A DNA stretch of 64,000 bases from Turnera subulata (Eukaryota > Streptophyta > Magnoliopsida > Malpighiales > Passifloraceae): assembly GCA_028386065.3 (NCBI GenBank), contig JAKUCV010007292.1, positions 1 to 64,000 on the forward strand. Reading direction: 5' to 3'. Shown piece by piece: positions 21,812 through 32,376 of the stretch; the first letter of the stretch is position 1; each line of letters opens with the position of its first letter. The notes under the pieces are model-generated. The model was not told where the DNA came from. It saw nothing but the letters and a program-made list of their open reading frames with translations, and did no database searches. Made by a program: the position numbers and the translations under genes.

Positions 21812-23350
21812 GCCGTCAAAATTGATTTCCCATATGCATGCAAGAATGAATTGACGTCATGAAAATTTGAAAAACTAGTCCCATAGGCAAATTCCAGAAC
21901 TTAACTCCACTATTATGAATAAACACTCTCAAAAAGATCAATAGGACTTTACAAAGGGTTGTAGTGGGGTCTTGGGTAAAGGTTGATCGAAGAAAAAAGG
22001 TATATAGGAATTGAAAGTTCAAAAAATCAGTTAAGAAAAGATTGCAATATGCATTATCAAGAGATTGAAAAGAATTCTCAAAGTGCAAGTCTTGAAGTAG
22101 CATCCATCATATGACCATCAAAAGGAATTCAACTTGTTTCAGGAACCATTGATTGCGCAATTTCTCATCTCTTTTTTTATTTTTCTGAATTTTTTTTTTC
22201 TTTTTGAATCAACTTTGTCAATTTTCTTTTCTTCTCCTTTTTTTTTTTTCTCTGTGCTTGACATTCCATAACATACTTGAAACAATTGAAAGTGCAAACA
22301 TCTTCAATGCATAGTTCTTCTTGGATGTGAAAAGATACGGTACAATTGCACTTATCATAGAAAGAATCTCGATAAACGCATAGAACAAAAATCTCTTAAG
22401 GAACTTTGAAAAATAGGGTATGGATAATGAAGGAAAAGAGTGGTTGCTATAAGGTTTCAAGGGGGTTAAAGGTGGGTAAATGTGGGTAAAGAAAGAAAAA
22501 TTACCTACCTTGATTTAGGCTCAAAGGGGTTAAACAAAGGATAATGATAAAGGGTAGGCTTTTATTGGCTTGTTGGTTCAAACAAAGAATGCCTAAATCA
22601 TCTCTTTCATTGAGCATCTATGAGAAAAATTCGCTTTGAAAAGTTCTGAAAACTTGTTCTAGGACATATATGTTGGCGTCAAAAATTTTGAAAAACAATG
22701 CATAGGGTGTCGAAAAATGCTAGGCAAAGAGTGCTAGAACTTGCATGAATTCATCATAACTAAACATCAACACAAAATCAATCTTCTTGCATCTAAAAGA
22801 AAAAATTTCAAAACTCAAAGTGACTCTCTCTGTTATCCATCAACAAAATCATCTTCATCATAGAATAGTGGGTTTGAAAACAATTTGAAAAACAAAGAAT
22901 TTTTTTTTTGGTTTTTCAAATTTTTATTATTTTTATTATTTTTTTATTTTTTTGTCGATTTTGTTTTTTTATTTGAAAAAAAATAATTTTGGAAAAAGAT
23001 AATTGAAAAACAATTTTGAAAACAATTTGAAAAAGTAATGGCTTTTTACTAAGTAATCTAGAATAAAAAGTATGCATACTCAATATATTAAAGTCAAAAC
23101 ATGCTTTTTATTGACACAAACACAACAAAAACAAACAAATTACAAAGAAATTTGTTCTCCCTCCTCAAACTTAAATAGGACAATGTCCTCATTCGCCAAG
23201 AAAGAAAAAAATAAAGGATAAAAAGATAGGCACATAGGAGAGGCACTCCCCTCAAACTTAGATTGAAACATGTATAGCACATAACAAAAGAAAATCCGAG
23301 TAAGAGAGAAAGTAAGAATCAACCATAAGAGAGACAGAGAAATCGAAATT
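21812..23350 (-). other. Athila-B 3' untranslated region, A/T-rich
   Basis: Contains A- and T-homopolymer-rich tracts (22160-22255 and 22890-23010) and a stretch around 21900-21990 that corresponds by eye to 60860-60990 of Athila-A (minus-strand AAGTCCTATTGATCT against AAGCCCTATTGATCT). It stops about 280 bp short of where the 3' LTR should begin. No gene seen. Confidence 0.6.
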
Positions 23351-23359
23351 GCATTGCCA

Positions 23360-24706
23360 CTAGGTGTTCATGACACCAAAATTAAACACATTTGACATAA
23401 AATTTAAATTGCCACGAGGATGACTAGCATTGGCTGCATCATATAAAAGTAAAGACATAAAGCAATAAAAACACAACACATTGAAGGATGCATGAAACAA
23501 CTCCATGGCAAGTTTGTTCTCTATGTTCTCTAGCTTCTTCCTAAGTTGTGCGATGGTCTTCTCTTGGTCATCCAATTTACTGCACATGACTCTTCCTAAC
23601 TTATCAACAATGTCAACCAACTTATCCATTTGAGAGAGTAATTCACAGGTGGTCTTGTTGAGAATGGCGATGCCATTGACTTGAGCTTCCCATCCCATGA
23701 GAACGTCGAAGATGTTGGAAGAATCGGACACCACGGATGATGCAGACGATGGTGGCTTACGGTGGATTGGTTGTGTGCTAACACGAAAGCATTCCTCATC
23801 AACCTCTTCTTCATCACTAAAAGGATATGGATAAATGGGTTCATGGAGTTCTAGGGCCATGACTGCGGCAACATGCTTATGCACGGTCTCAAGTGCGGGG
23901 TTAGAAGGGGTCAAAGTGTAAGGATCGAGGTTAATTCCTAAGAATTTTGTGATATGAGTGATCAACCCTCCACATGCTTTCTCGCCTTCTCCTTTGCAAA
24001 TATGAGCAAAATTCTGCAGCAACCAAAGTCCTCCATTGAGTTTATACCCGTGTACCATGCAATAGAGTACAAAAAGCTCATCACATTGCACCTTGTGTGC
24101 ATCTTTGGTTCCTCCAAAGAAAGAGTGTGCCAAAAATCTATATAAATACCTCAGTGCATTGTCCTTAATGCACAAGTCATTAGCCAAGCCATGCAAGCGC
24201 TCATATGAAGTACTGCAAAGTGTATTCCACATGACACTTGCGTTAAAGCCACAGCTAGGAACTCGCCATCCTTCGGCATCAAAACCAAAAATCTTGTTGA
24301 AATCAATTAAGCTCATCTCGTAATCTTTCCTTGCAAGCCGAAACTTGACATAGCCGGGATCATGAATGTCCTTGAGATCCACGACATACCCAAAAGTGGC
24401 AAGAAATTCATAAGTAAGCTCCTCGTATGACGGCTCCCTAATCTTGCAAAAATCAACTTGTCCTATGTTTGCAAGGTACTTGCCAATTGGCTCCTCAAGA
24501 TTTTAAGATTCAACCACCTCAAAATCATTGTACCTCGTAGGAATTAGAGGCCTTCTAATCAGCTTGTCAAACCTAGCGCGATTCTCTTCAGAAATCCATC
24601 TCGAATGATACTCGGTAAACTTAGGCATAGGCATAAAGCGCGGGATATGGTCGGTGATGGTGAAGTTGGGTCGGCAAGGGTTGGTGTTGTTCTTGGGAGT
24701 ATTCAT
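23360..24706 (-). pseudogene. Athila envelope-like ORF, one internal stop
   Basis: About 448 codons in one frame, interrupted by a single TAA at 24503-24505. It lies downstream of pol, the position of the env-like ORF (Athila ORF-1 family) in Athila elements. Features include a proline-rich start, an EELTYEFLATF-type motif, a conserved core to about residue 260, a serine/acidic linker, a heptad-like coiled coil (KLVDIVDKLGRV.. to KKLENIENKL) and a hydrophobic C-terminal segment (VLCFYCFMSLLLY) that could span a membrane. Its role has never been proved in plants. The frame is otherwise long and clean, so it decayed later than pol or is young. Confidence 0.75.
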
Positions 24707-25943
24707 CTTGAACTAGGGTTAAAGAGGGTAGGAGACGAAAAGAAAAATCTAAGAAAAAACCCTAAAGGGTGCTAGGGAAGTGAAATCAGTACTAAGGTAT
24801 GGATGTCTAGAGCTTGAATGATTTTGGAGTGGAAAAATATGGGTGTATGGGTGTGTATTTATAGGCTCTAGAGGCGGTGAAAAAAAATGGTATTGGTGCC
24901 GACTTCTAGTCCTATGGGTACTAGGAATCCTCCTTAAACTAGTATTCGAAGTGGGTGTGTACTAGGAATCCTATGTCTCCAAAGATTAAAAAATCCCTAA
25001 ATAAAATAAAAGAAAAACTAAATCCTAATCCTAAAAACTAAAGGAATACTAACCTATATATATTTTTTGTGGGTGTAGGACTAACTAAAAAAAAATCGTA
25101 AAGGGGCTGCTCCTAAAAATCCAAGTCGGTTGCGCCATCTTGCTCTCAGGTCGGTGCGCCTTTAGTGCAGATTGGGTGCACCTTTGGCGTGCCTTGGTGC
25201 GCCTGGGTGTGCCCTCGAGTGCCCTGGTTGGCGCGCCTGCGGGTTCACCTGCGGGTGTGCTGATTGGTGCGTCCGGGTGTGCTCGGGTGCGCCTAAGTGC
25301 GCCTGTAGGTGTGCCCTCGGGTCGGTTGGTTCGCACTGACCTGCGTGTTGGCTCGCCTTGGTGTGCGCTGTTGCTCGGGTTGGTGTGCCTTTCCTAGCCT
25401 GTGGGTGCGCTAATTGTCCTCCTTGAGCACCACGGTGCACTAATCGGTATATCCTAACCCATTTTTTTTTTACTTTTCGATTTTTTTTGTTTTTCTGAAA
25501 TTTTTTTTCTGATTTTTTTTTTTGATTTTTGTCTTTTTAATGAATTATGAAAAAGTGAAAAATCCTAGGGTGCTAGAAAAATTAAGAAAATCCTAAGAAA
25601 AAACTAATCCTAAAATTTGTCTCCTCTAATTTTGCCTAGTTTGTTATGAGCTTGCCATCGGAACCTAGAAGTAAATGCTAAATGTATGTGAATGCATCAA
25701 AAAAAAATAAATTCCAACAAAGCATTCAAGCAAATCATCACAAAAATTACGCAGAAAACTAAAAGTTCGAGTTTAAGAAAAGCTTCTCTGATTAATTTGA
25801 TGAAGAAGTCGTCTTGACCCTTCCTCAATGTGGTTGATCTCCCCTCGAAAAATTCCTTCGTTCTTGCAATCTGCATAGACTCAAAAACAAAATTAAAAAT
25901 TAATAAAAATAAAAGACTCAAAACACTAAACTACCTTAAATTG
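24707..25943 (-). other. Spacer upstream of the envelope-like ORF
   Basis: No gene. It contains a TATTTATA-like box near 24855 on the plus strand, T-rich tracts at 25460-25530, and the GC-rich array at 25140-25440. Confidence 0.5.
25140..25440 (+). repeat. GC-rich degenerate GGTG(C/T)GCC array
   Basis: About 300 bp of GC-rich DNA inside an AT-rich spacer, made of many GGTGCGCC, GGTGTGCC and GGCGCGCC-like octamers with irregular spacing. The consensus is close to a dyad. Open frames on both strands arise from low stop-codon density and are not genes. Confidence 0.7.
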
Positions 25944-25968
25944 TGGGTTGCCTCCCACACAACGCTTC
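25944..25968 (-). other. Athila conserved AAGCG...GGGAGGCAACCCA motif
   Basis: On the minus strand, AGAAGCGTTGTGTGGGAGGC and CAACCCAC follow the pol region. The same motif lies at 59376-59398 in Athila-A. It is a recurrent junction motif downstream of pol in Athila-type elements. Confidence 0.6.
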
Positions 25969-26005
25969 TTTACTATCGTCTTAGCTGGACTGGATGGATG
26001 GGCAG

Positions 26006-26911
26006 TTATGGTGGATCATGAAGCTTTTCGGTGAATCGCCTCCCATGAAAACCGCCTTGATACTGGCTCTCATCTTTCGTAATGTATCCCATGCGATATA
26101 GATAGTCGACGAACTTGGCAAACCAAGGAGGTTTCTTTGTAAAAATCGCATTGACCATGGCGAGGTAATCATCCGGCAGTGTGTCATTAATTGGCTTCTC
26201 CTCTTCCTGCTTCTCGTCTTTCCCCAATTGCAATCTTGATAAATGATCAGCAACTAAATTCTCTGTTCCTTTCTTGTCCTTGATCTCTAGGTCAAATTCT
26301 TGCAACATAAGAATCCATCGAAGAACTCGTGGTTTCGCATCTTTCTTCTAGAGCAAATACCTCAATGCAGCATGGTCCGTGTGAACAATCACCTTGGAAC
26401 CTAAAAGGTAACTCCTGAACTTGTCAATAGCGAATATAACTGCTATTAACTCCTTCTCCATAGTTGCATAATTAACTTGAGCCTCATCTAGAGTCTTGCT
26501 TGCATAGTAAATGGCGTGCATCTTCCCATCTCGGCGTTGTCCTAAGACTGCGCCTACAGCGTAGTCGCTTGCATCACACATAATCTCGAACGGAAGTGAA
26601 TAATCAGGGGTTTGAATGATGGGTGCCGAAATTGGCTCCTTCTTGAGCTTGTTGAATGCTTCCATACAGTGTTCATCAAAGACAAATGGCACATCTTTAT
26701 TCATGAGATTAGTAAGAGGTTTGCCTACCTGTGAGAAATCCTTAATGAATCTTTTGTAAAATCTGGCATGTCCAAGAAAACTGCGAATCGCCCTGACAGA
26801 ATTCGGTGGAGGTAAGGTCTCTATCACATCTATCTTGGCTCTGTCTACATCAATCCCACGTTCGGAAACTAAGTGTCCAAGAACAATTCTTCTTGTGCCA
26901 TAAAATGGCAT
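26006..26911 (-). pseudogene. Athila-B RT thumb and RNase H
   Basis: Frame 26911-26348 holds the RT connection (VLGHLVSERGIDVDRAKID, FLGHARFYKRFIKDFS) and RNase H (LPFEIMCDASDYAVGAVLGQ, YASKTLDEAQVNYATMEKEL, HTDHAALRYLL). A stop interrupts RYLL, and the frame resumes at 26308 with [25 protein letters not shown]. The RNase H acidic residues are present. After the DHLSRL motif the sequence runs into a short unrelated end, so integrase is missing. Confidence 0.85.
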
Positions 26912-26968
26912 TTTTCCAAATCAAGTACCAAATTAGACTCCTCACATCTTGCAAGTACCTTTCATAGG

Positions 26969-27961
26969 TTAGATAAAAAAATCCTCAAATGTCTTTCCGT
27001 AGACGGAAAAGTCATCCTTGAAAACGTCCATAATCTTTTCTATATAGTCAGAGAAAATCGCCATCATGCATCTCTGAAAAGTGGCTGGTGCGTTGCACAG
27101 CCCAAAAGGCATCAGTCGATAAGCAAAAGTTCCATACGAACAAGTGAATGTCGTCTTCTCTTGATCATTCGGATGAATAGGTATCTGAAAGAATTTCGAA
27201 TATCCGTCCAAATAGCAATAATAAGAATGCTTAGCTAGTCTCTCAAGCATTTGATCAATAAACGGCAGTGGAAAGTGATCCTTGCTCGTAACACTGTTCA
27301 GCTTCCTATAATCAATACACATTCTCCATCCCGTAACAGTCCTTGTCGGAATCAACTCGTCATCTTTGTTCTTGACCACTGTCATTCCTCCTTTCTTTGG
27401 TACCACGTGAACTGGGGCTACCCATTCACTGTCAGAAATCGGATAAATAATCCCTGCATCATGAAGCTTAAGAATCTCCTTTTTCACAACTTCCTTCATA
27501 TTCTCATTAAGCCTTCTTTGACCTTCAATGCTTGGTTTGCTACCTTCCTCAGGCAGAATCCGATCCATCCAGAATGTAGGACTAATTCCCTTCAAACTCT
27601 CAACAGAATATCCAATAGCTTTTCTATGCCTCCTTAGCACATCAAGTAGCATCTCCTCCTCTACTTTACTCAACTCGGCATTGATAATAACAGGATACGT
27701 AGATTCGGGACCTAGGAATGCGTACTGTAGCTTAGATGGTAATCGTTTTAGCTCTATCTTTGGCGTGCTTCGAACATCTTCTTTCTTCTCTTCTCCAATC
27801 ATCTCATAATTCTTGTCATCGGTCACTTCCAATGGTGGCATGGATTGCAAGATTTTTGCACTTTGGGCAATCTCCAAATCGTCATCTTCATTAGTGCCAC
27901 TCGTCACCAAGCAATTCAAGAGTGGATCATCACTACTCGCTACTTTGCTCACTTCCTTCAC
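26969..27961 (-). pseudogene. Athila-B reverse transcriptase
   Basis: About 330 residues, starting after a single TGA at 27983-27985 in the same frame as the protease ORF. It shows KRLPSKLQYAFLG, the linker, WVAPVHVVPKKGG, RMCIDYRKLN, HFPLPFIDQMLERLA, YCYLDGYSKFFQI, CNAPATFQRCM and the catalytic box as FKDD instead of the family's FMDD. The first catalytic aspartate of the palm (YLDGYSG-like) is retained. A frameshift near 26969 ends it. Confidence 0.87.
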
Positions 27962-27982
27962 GGCATCATCAACAAATTCACA

Positions 27983-28987
27983 TCAGGAACAACTGTCTTC
28001 TTCAAGTGGTCCTTTGGTAGCACGGAAGACATTGAACTCGATTTTCTCATTCGCAATACTTAGAGTAAGCTTTCCATCACGAACATCAATTTGAGCTCCA
28101 ACAGTAGCTAAGAACGGCCTCCCAAGAATAATCGGCATTTGAAAATCAATTCCCATGTCGAGCACCACAAAATTGACTGGTACAAAGAACTTCCCAACCT
28201 TGATTGGAATATCCTCCAATATCCCCGCTGGATATTTGACAGATCGATCCGCAAGCTGAAGAGAGATGGTAGTCGGCATCATGTCTCCAATATCTAGCTT
28301 CTCAGCAATTCGCTTTGGAATAAGAGTAACACTGGCTCCCAAATCACATAGAGCTTGCTCAATGCACATAGAACCAACATTGCAAGAAATAGAGAAACTT
28401 CCAGGGTCCTTCAGTTTGCATACGTTGAATCCTTGCATCATCTCTGTTTGCATACGTTGAGTCTCCATCATGGCTTTCATCATAGATGTAAGATCCATGT
28501 CTTGATTCTTCGGAATTTGAATGCTTGAACTCTTCTGCCCATAATCGTTCCTTTGAAAGTTGCCTTGCTGGTTTGGGTTGCTCTCCTTCCATGAGAAATT
28601 AGGATGATTCCTCCATTCCGGATTGTATGTGTTGGTGTAGGGTCCTCGTTGTTGTTGGCATTGATGAATGTCGTTCATCTGCTCAATAGTCAACTCGTCT
28701 CTAGTTGGACAATCCATTGAATTGTGTCCAGCACCTGCACATTTATCACATATTAAACTCGGCATAACAGCAGCAACACATGATTTTACCTGCTGACTCA
28801 AAGAATCGAGCTTTGAATTAAGCATTGTCACTGTCTCTACTTCCAGAATTCCAGCTACTCGCTTGTTGTGTGATCGTGAAGAGCTCTGGTAACTGTTACT
28901 CGCCATCATCTCCAGTTTCTGATATGCCACATCTAGTGCTTGCACCATGAATGCCCCTCCTGAAGCTGCGTCCAAGCTCATGCGCAA
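27983..28987 (-). pseudogene. Athila-B gag C-terminus fused to protease
   Basis: Residues 1-110 are the end of gag, with a short zinc knuckle CDKCAGAGHNSMDCP (about 85-99). A glutamine-rich linker follows (about 110-185). The protease has ALCDLGASVTLIP (about 216-228) as active site and PIILGRPFLATVGAQ (about 280-294). The link between QTEMMQGFN and KDPGSFSI is shorter than in intact Athila and lacks the NAVTLRSGK motif, so a deletion is likely. The ORF ends at an in-frame TGA, after which RT continues. Confidence 0.85.
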
Positions 28988-29019
28988 AGGCTCATTTAAA
29001 CCATTAAAGAAAGATTGAA

Positions 29020-29721
29020 CTACAAGCCATTCGGGTAATCCAAGTTGTGGGCATCCTTGAATAAGATCCTTGTAACGTTCCCATGCCTTACAGAAACTTT
29101 TCCATCGTACTGAGTGAATGATGTAATCTTGCTCCGGATACGTACTGCTTTATCAGGTGGATAGTATTTGGCAAGAAAAGCTTTTAAAAGCTTGTCCCAC
29201 GTTTTGTATGTTCCAGCTGTTCCTGACTTCAACCACTTCTTAGCCTTGCCTTGCAAAGAAAACGGGAATAATCGAAGTCGAATTGCATCATCAGTCACCC
29301 TATTGATGTTGATCAAATCACAAATCTCCGTAAACGTCTGTAGATGTTGATTCGGGTCCTCATTATCCAAGCCTTCAAATTGTTCCTCTTGCACCATGTG
29401 AATGAGTGCTGTTTTCAGTTTGAAATTGTTGGCATTGATCGCTGGCCTTGCAATGCTCGACTACACGATATCCAAACTCGGTGTTACGTAGTCACGCAAT
29501 GTCTTGTATCTTTCTTCTGCCATGATGACTGTCTCGAAATTTTCTGCTACAACTTCTGCTTCCTCTTCTATTTCAGTGTCTTGAAGAAACTCCACAGGCT
29601 CTACAACTTGCTTCTGCTTTCGCTTGTTCGCGCGTAGTTGCTTGTGTAATGTTCTCTCGATCTCCGGATTGATCTTAGGAATTGGACTCGACGAAGCACC
29701 GCGTCTCGTCTTGGGCATCAA
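29020..29721 (-). pseudogene. Athila-B gag N-terminal part
   Basis: Frame 29721-29461 begins MMPKTRRGASSS and has a basic then acidic N-terminus. After a stop, frame 29397-29020 holds the gag core: HMVQEEQFEGLDNEDPNQHL, RLRLFPFSLQGKAKKWL, KAFLAKYYPPDK. A frameshift near 29040 links it to 28987. Domains follow the order of Athila gag. Confidence 0.82.
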
Positions 29722-29860
29722 CCAAAATCGACAACACTAAATAAAAAAAAAAGAAACAAAAATTGATTAAATAAAATAAAAAGAAATAAAAAGAAACTAA
29801 TGCGAAAAATAAAACCGAAAGTAATCTAGCTGCAATCTCGATAGTATTAAAACCGTTTGT

Positions 29861-29878
29861 TCCCCGGCAACGGCGCCA
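29861..29878 (-). promoter_or_regulatory. Athila-B primer-binding site
   Basis: Minus-strand TGGCGCCGTTGCCGGGGA lies eight bases inside the LTR end. It is the standard Athila primer site (tRNA-Asp is usually proposed). Confidence 0.8.
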
Positions 29879-29886
29879 GAAAAGCT

Positions 29887-31730
29887 TGATGCATTTTATT
29901 TACACGTGACTTTTTCAAATTTATAATTCTTGATCAATTCATAACATGACACACAAATAACTCACGAGTAAACGCAACGATTGTTAACTGCAAGCGCACA
30001 GTGTACTATGTAGTGTTGTAGTCTAATCAAGGTCGATCCACGGAACAAGGGAAATAAGTACTACCTAATGTCTCAACTTATGATTATCTAGGCAAATCAA
30101 ATTAAAGATGGTGTAGGCTGATGTCGACTATGCTAGAAAGAAAAGAAATAAAATCGCAAACTTAATCTAAAGTGAAGTTCTATCAATATCTAAAGCAATC
30201 TAGGAAATCGGGGTTCACACAATTACTATCTAGGTTTCTTATGCATGGATGTCAATTTCTCCTATTGATGTGTGATTGTGGGCAATTGTTTCTATTGTCT
30301 TAATCCTCAGCTCTCGCATGTTGAATCAAATATTCAACAAAGATTACTACCTAGCTCTCGCATAGCCTAGCATCGATACTAAACTCATTATGCACAAAAC
30401 AATCAATCAAACCCTAAGAAACTATCAGCTCTCGCATATTTTAGCATCAATCAATCTATGTTCTTCTAGGTATCATCATATAAATCACGCAGCTCTCGGA
30501 TGTTGCAATGAATAAGAATCAATCCAAAGTAGATAGGTAATTCGGCACACATAGATTGAACAATCAACACAATCAATTGAATAAACATCAATCCATAGAC
30601 AATAAAACCGTATAAGCAATTGGCTACATCCCTAATCCTAGAGTAGAGAATTAGTTCATCATAATAAAATAGCAAATGATCAAAATCTCACAAGAATTCA
30701 TCAAGTAAACAACTAAACAGAAAGAAAATCGAATAGAAGAGAAAGTAGTGAAGTCGGGTAGCGGATTTGTGTTGGTGATGATGGCGTCGACTTGGGTTCC
30801 TCTGATGACGATTTTTTCTGCAATTGGACTGGTGATTCTGTGACTTTAAATCTTCAAATATTGCTGGAAAAATATTGAATTGTTGTGGGGAATAACCTTT
30901 GAAATTGGATGAGGAATTCGTCACCACCTAGTGGATCCAAAAGAGTGAAAACCCTAACCCTACAAGTGTGTTTGACCTAATAACTAACTAATTCGGTCGA
31001 GCTTCGCCCTTTGACTTCTGCCTCCTGAATATGTCGACCTAGGGGGTCCTTTTATATTGTCTTTAGCTGCTGGACGTCCGTGGGGCTCTGCTTCTTTGAA
31101 TGGAAATTGAATTCTTGACTTGCACTCCAAGTTGGACTTTTGCCTGTTTTCTGACCCGAAATTTGCACGCCACTTAAATCCTAAAAGACATCCGAACTGG
31201 GCATTAGGCTCTGCTACAAAGTTCTAGATAATTCTCTCAGCTTTTTTTTTCATAAAAATAACTCTTCAATTAGACTTCTATAGCTGAAGATATCGCCGAA
31301 ATAGTGGGCCTGGGTCGGCAAAGAAAAATCTGCATCTTGGGCTGGATTAAAATAATTACTGCTCCTTGTACACGTCCAAAACTTATGAAATTTAATCCAT
31401 AGAAATATCTGGAAGTCTAGTTTCGTCTCCAATTAGGATCACATAATTTGGATGCCTAGAACTCCCAAAATCATCAAAATATTCGGCTATGCTCACTGTA
31501 GAAAGTTTCCTAAATTGGGCCTGGTTTCCAAACTTGGCTAAAAAGCTTCCATTCTTCAATAAAAACGATAAAATCCTGATAAAAACACTTAATCAGCAAA
31601 ATTGAAGTACTAATTGACTCAATGCATGAAAACACATGATAATATAAAGATTATACACATAATCGATCAAGAAAACATAGTAAAAGCCATTCAAAACCAT
31701 CATAAAAACACTAACAATTAGATGTTATCA
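29887..31730 (-). repeat. 5' LTR of Athila-B
   Basis: 1844 bp. On the minus strand it runs TGATAACATC...AATGCATCA. Four CAGCTCTCGCAT-type units occur at 30308-30505. The right boundary is confirmed by the resumption of the Tat LTR at 31731. The other LTR is not in the window. Confidence 0.8.
30308..30505. repeat. Four dispersed AGCTCTCGCAT units
   Basis: Units start near 30309, 30353, 30426 and 30491. The last is AGCTCTCGGAT. Spacing is irregular (44-73 bp). Confidence 0.6.
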
Positions 31731-32299
31731 ATGAGTCAAAAAAAGGACCAACCATTGAGCTTAGGAACAACAAGAAGGTGGGTGTAGAACTCGACCCATT
31801 GCAAGAAGCTAGAGGAGCACTATAAGAGGTAACACTAAACTCTCTTGATTGATTCTTTGCTGATTGTATGTTGTTGCTCTTGATGATGTAAGTGGCCGAT
31901 TAGTGCCATGTTTAGAACTACGTGGCTTTAACCCCGGTCACTCAGGTACGTAGGTAGTCTCGATTTTACAACGGGATGCAAGCCAAATCTTCTTTTTCTC
32001 CCCTTCTCTTTATTTTCCACACATGCACACTCACACCAAGCACACTTGCATTCTACAATTGTACCTAGTCTCGACCCAACACGGATGGGTGCCTAACACC
32101 TTCCCAACTGTGACGAACCCCCCATCCTATGTCTTTGGTTCGCCATGACCATGTAGCCTAAAGGAGTCTTCTAAAAATTTTTTCCAAGTTTTGTCCTTAA
32201 TAAACTTGGGTGGCGACTCCATTGAGATGGGATTGACCCGAAGAAGAAGATGTAAGGAAATAGGTGAATAGGCCCAAGTGATTTTGGGTCGGGTATTCA
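31731..32299 (+). repeat. 3' remainder of the Tat 3' LTR
   Basis: Matches 6709-7329 of the Tat 5' LTR from ATGAGTCAA to GGGTCGGGTATTCA. The 5' kilobase of this LTR is missing on the far side of Athila-B. Confidence 0.8.
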
Positions 32300-32376
32300 C
32301 ACACAGGTACATTTCGTTTCTCACAGAAAACATAACAGTGTTCCTTCAAAGAGAATCATTTGGTTTCTACATAAAC
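32300..32376 (-). other. 77-bp island of the SIRE-like element
   Basis: Lies between the Tat and Tekay insertions. It contains ATTTGGTTTCTACATAAAC, one half of a TGGTTT...AAACCA dyad whose other half resumes at 41103. Confidence 0.6.

Larger units (their letters stand above)
21812..31730 (-). mobile_element. Athila-B, minus-strand Athila element lacking its 3' LTR
   Basis: On the minus strand the order is LTR (29887-31730), TGGCGCCGTTGCCGGGGA primer site, gag, protease, RT, RNase H, the GGGAGGCAACCCAC motif, envelope-like ORF and an A-rich 3' untranslated region ending near 21812. Integrase is deleted and the 3' LTR is absent. ATGAG follows the LTR at 31731-31735, but its partner is missing. 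It sits in the 3' LTR of the Tat element. A deletion at about 21812 would explain both missing LTR parts. Confidence 0.85.
5717..32299 (+). mobile_element. Tat/Ogre-like Gypsy element without reverse transcriptase
   Basis: The parts in order are a 5' LTR (5717-7329), a TTGGCGACTCCACTGGGA primer site (7333-7350), a leader, gag and protease (16162-18453), an antisense ORF (19085-20410), a 3' untranslated region with tandem repeats, and the 3' portion of the 3' LTR (31731-32299). A Copia element (7748-16065) and Athila-B (21812-31730) interrupt it. RT, RNase H and integrase are absent. ACACA occurs at both outer boundaries (5712-5716 and 32301-32305) and may be the target duplication, although this would leave non-canonical LTR ends. 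Confidence 0.75.

Noticed and set aside
25085..25440. Frames of 83-92 codons on both strands in the GC-rich block
   Set aside because: Low stop-codon density in GC-rich repeats explains them. Low-complexity products with no domain.
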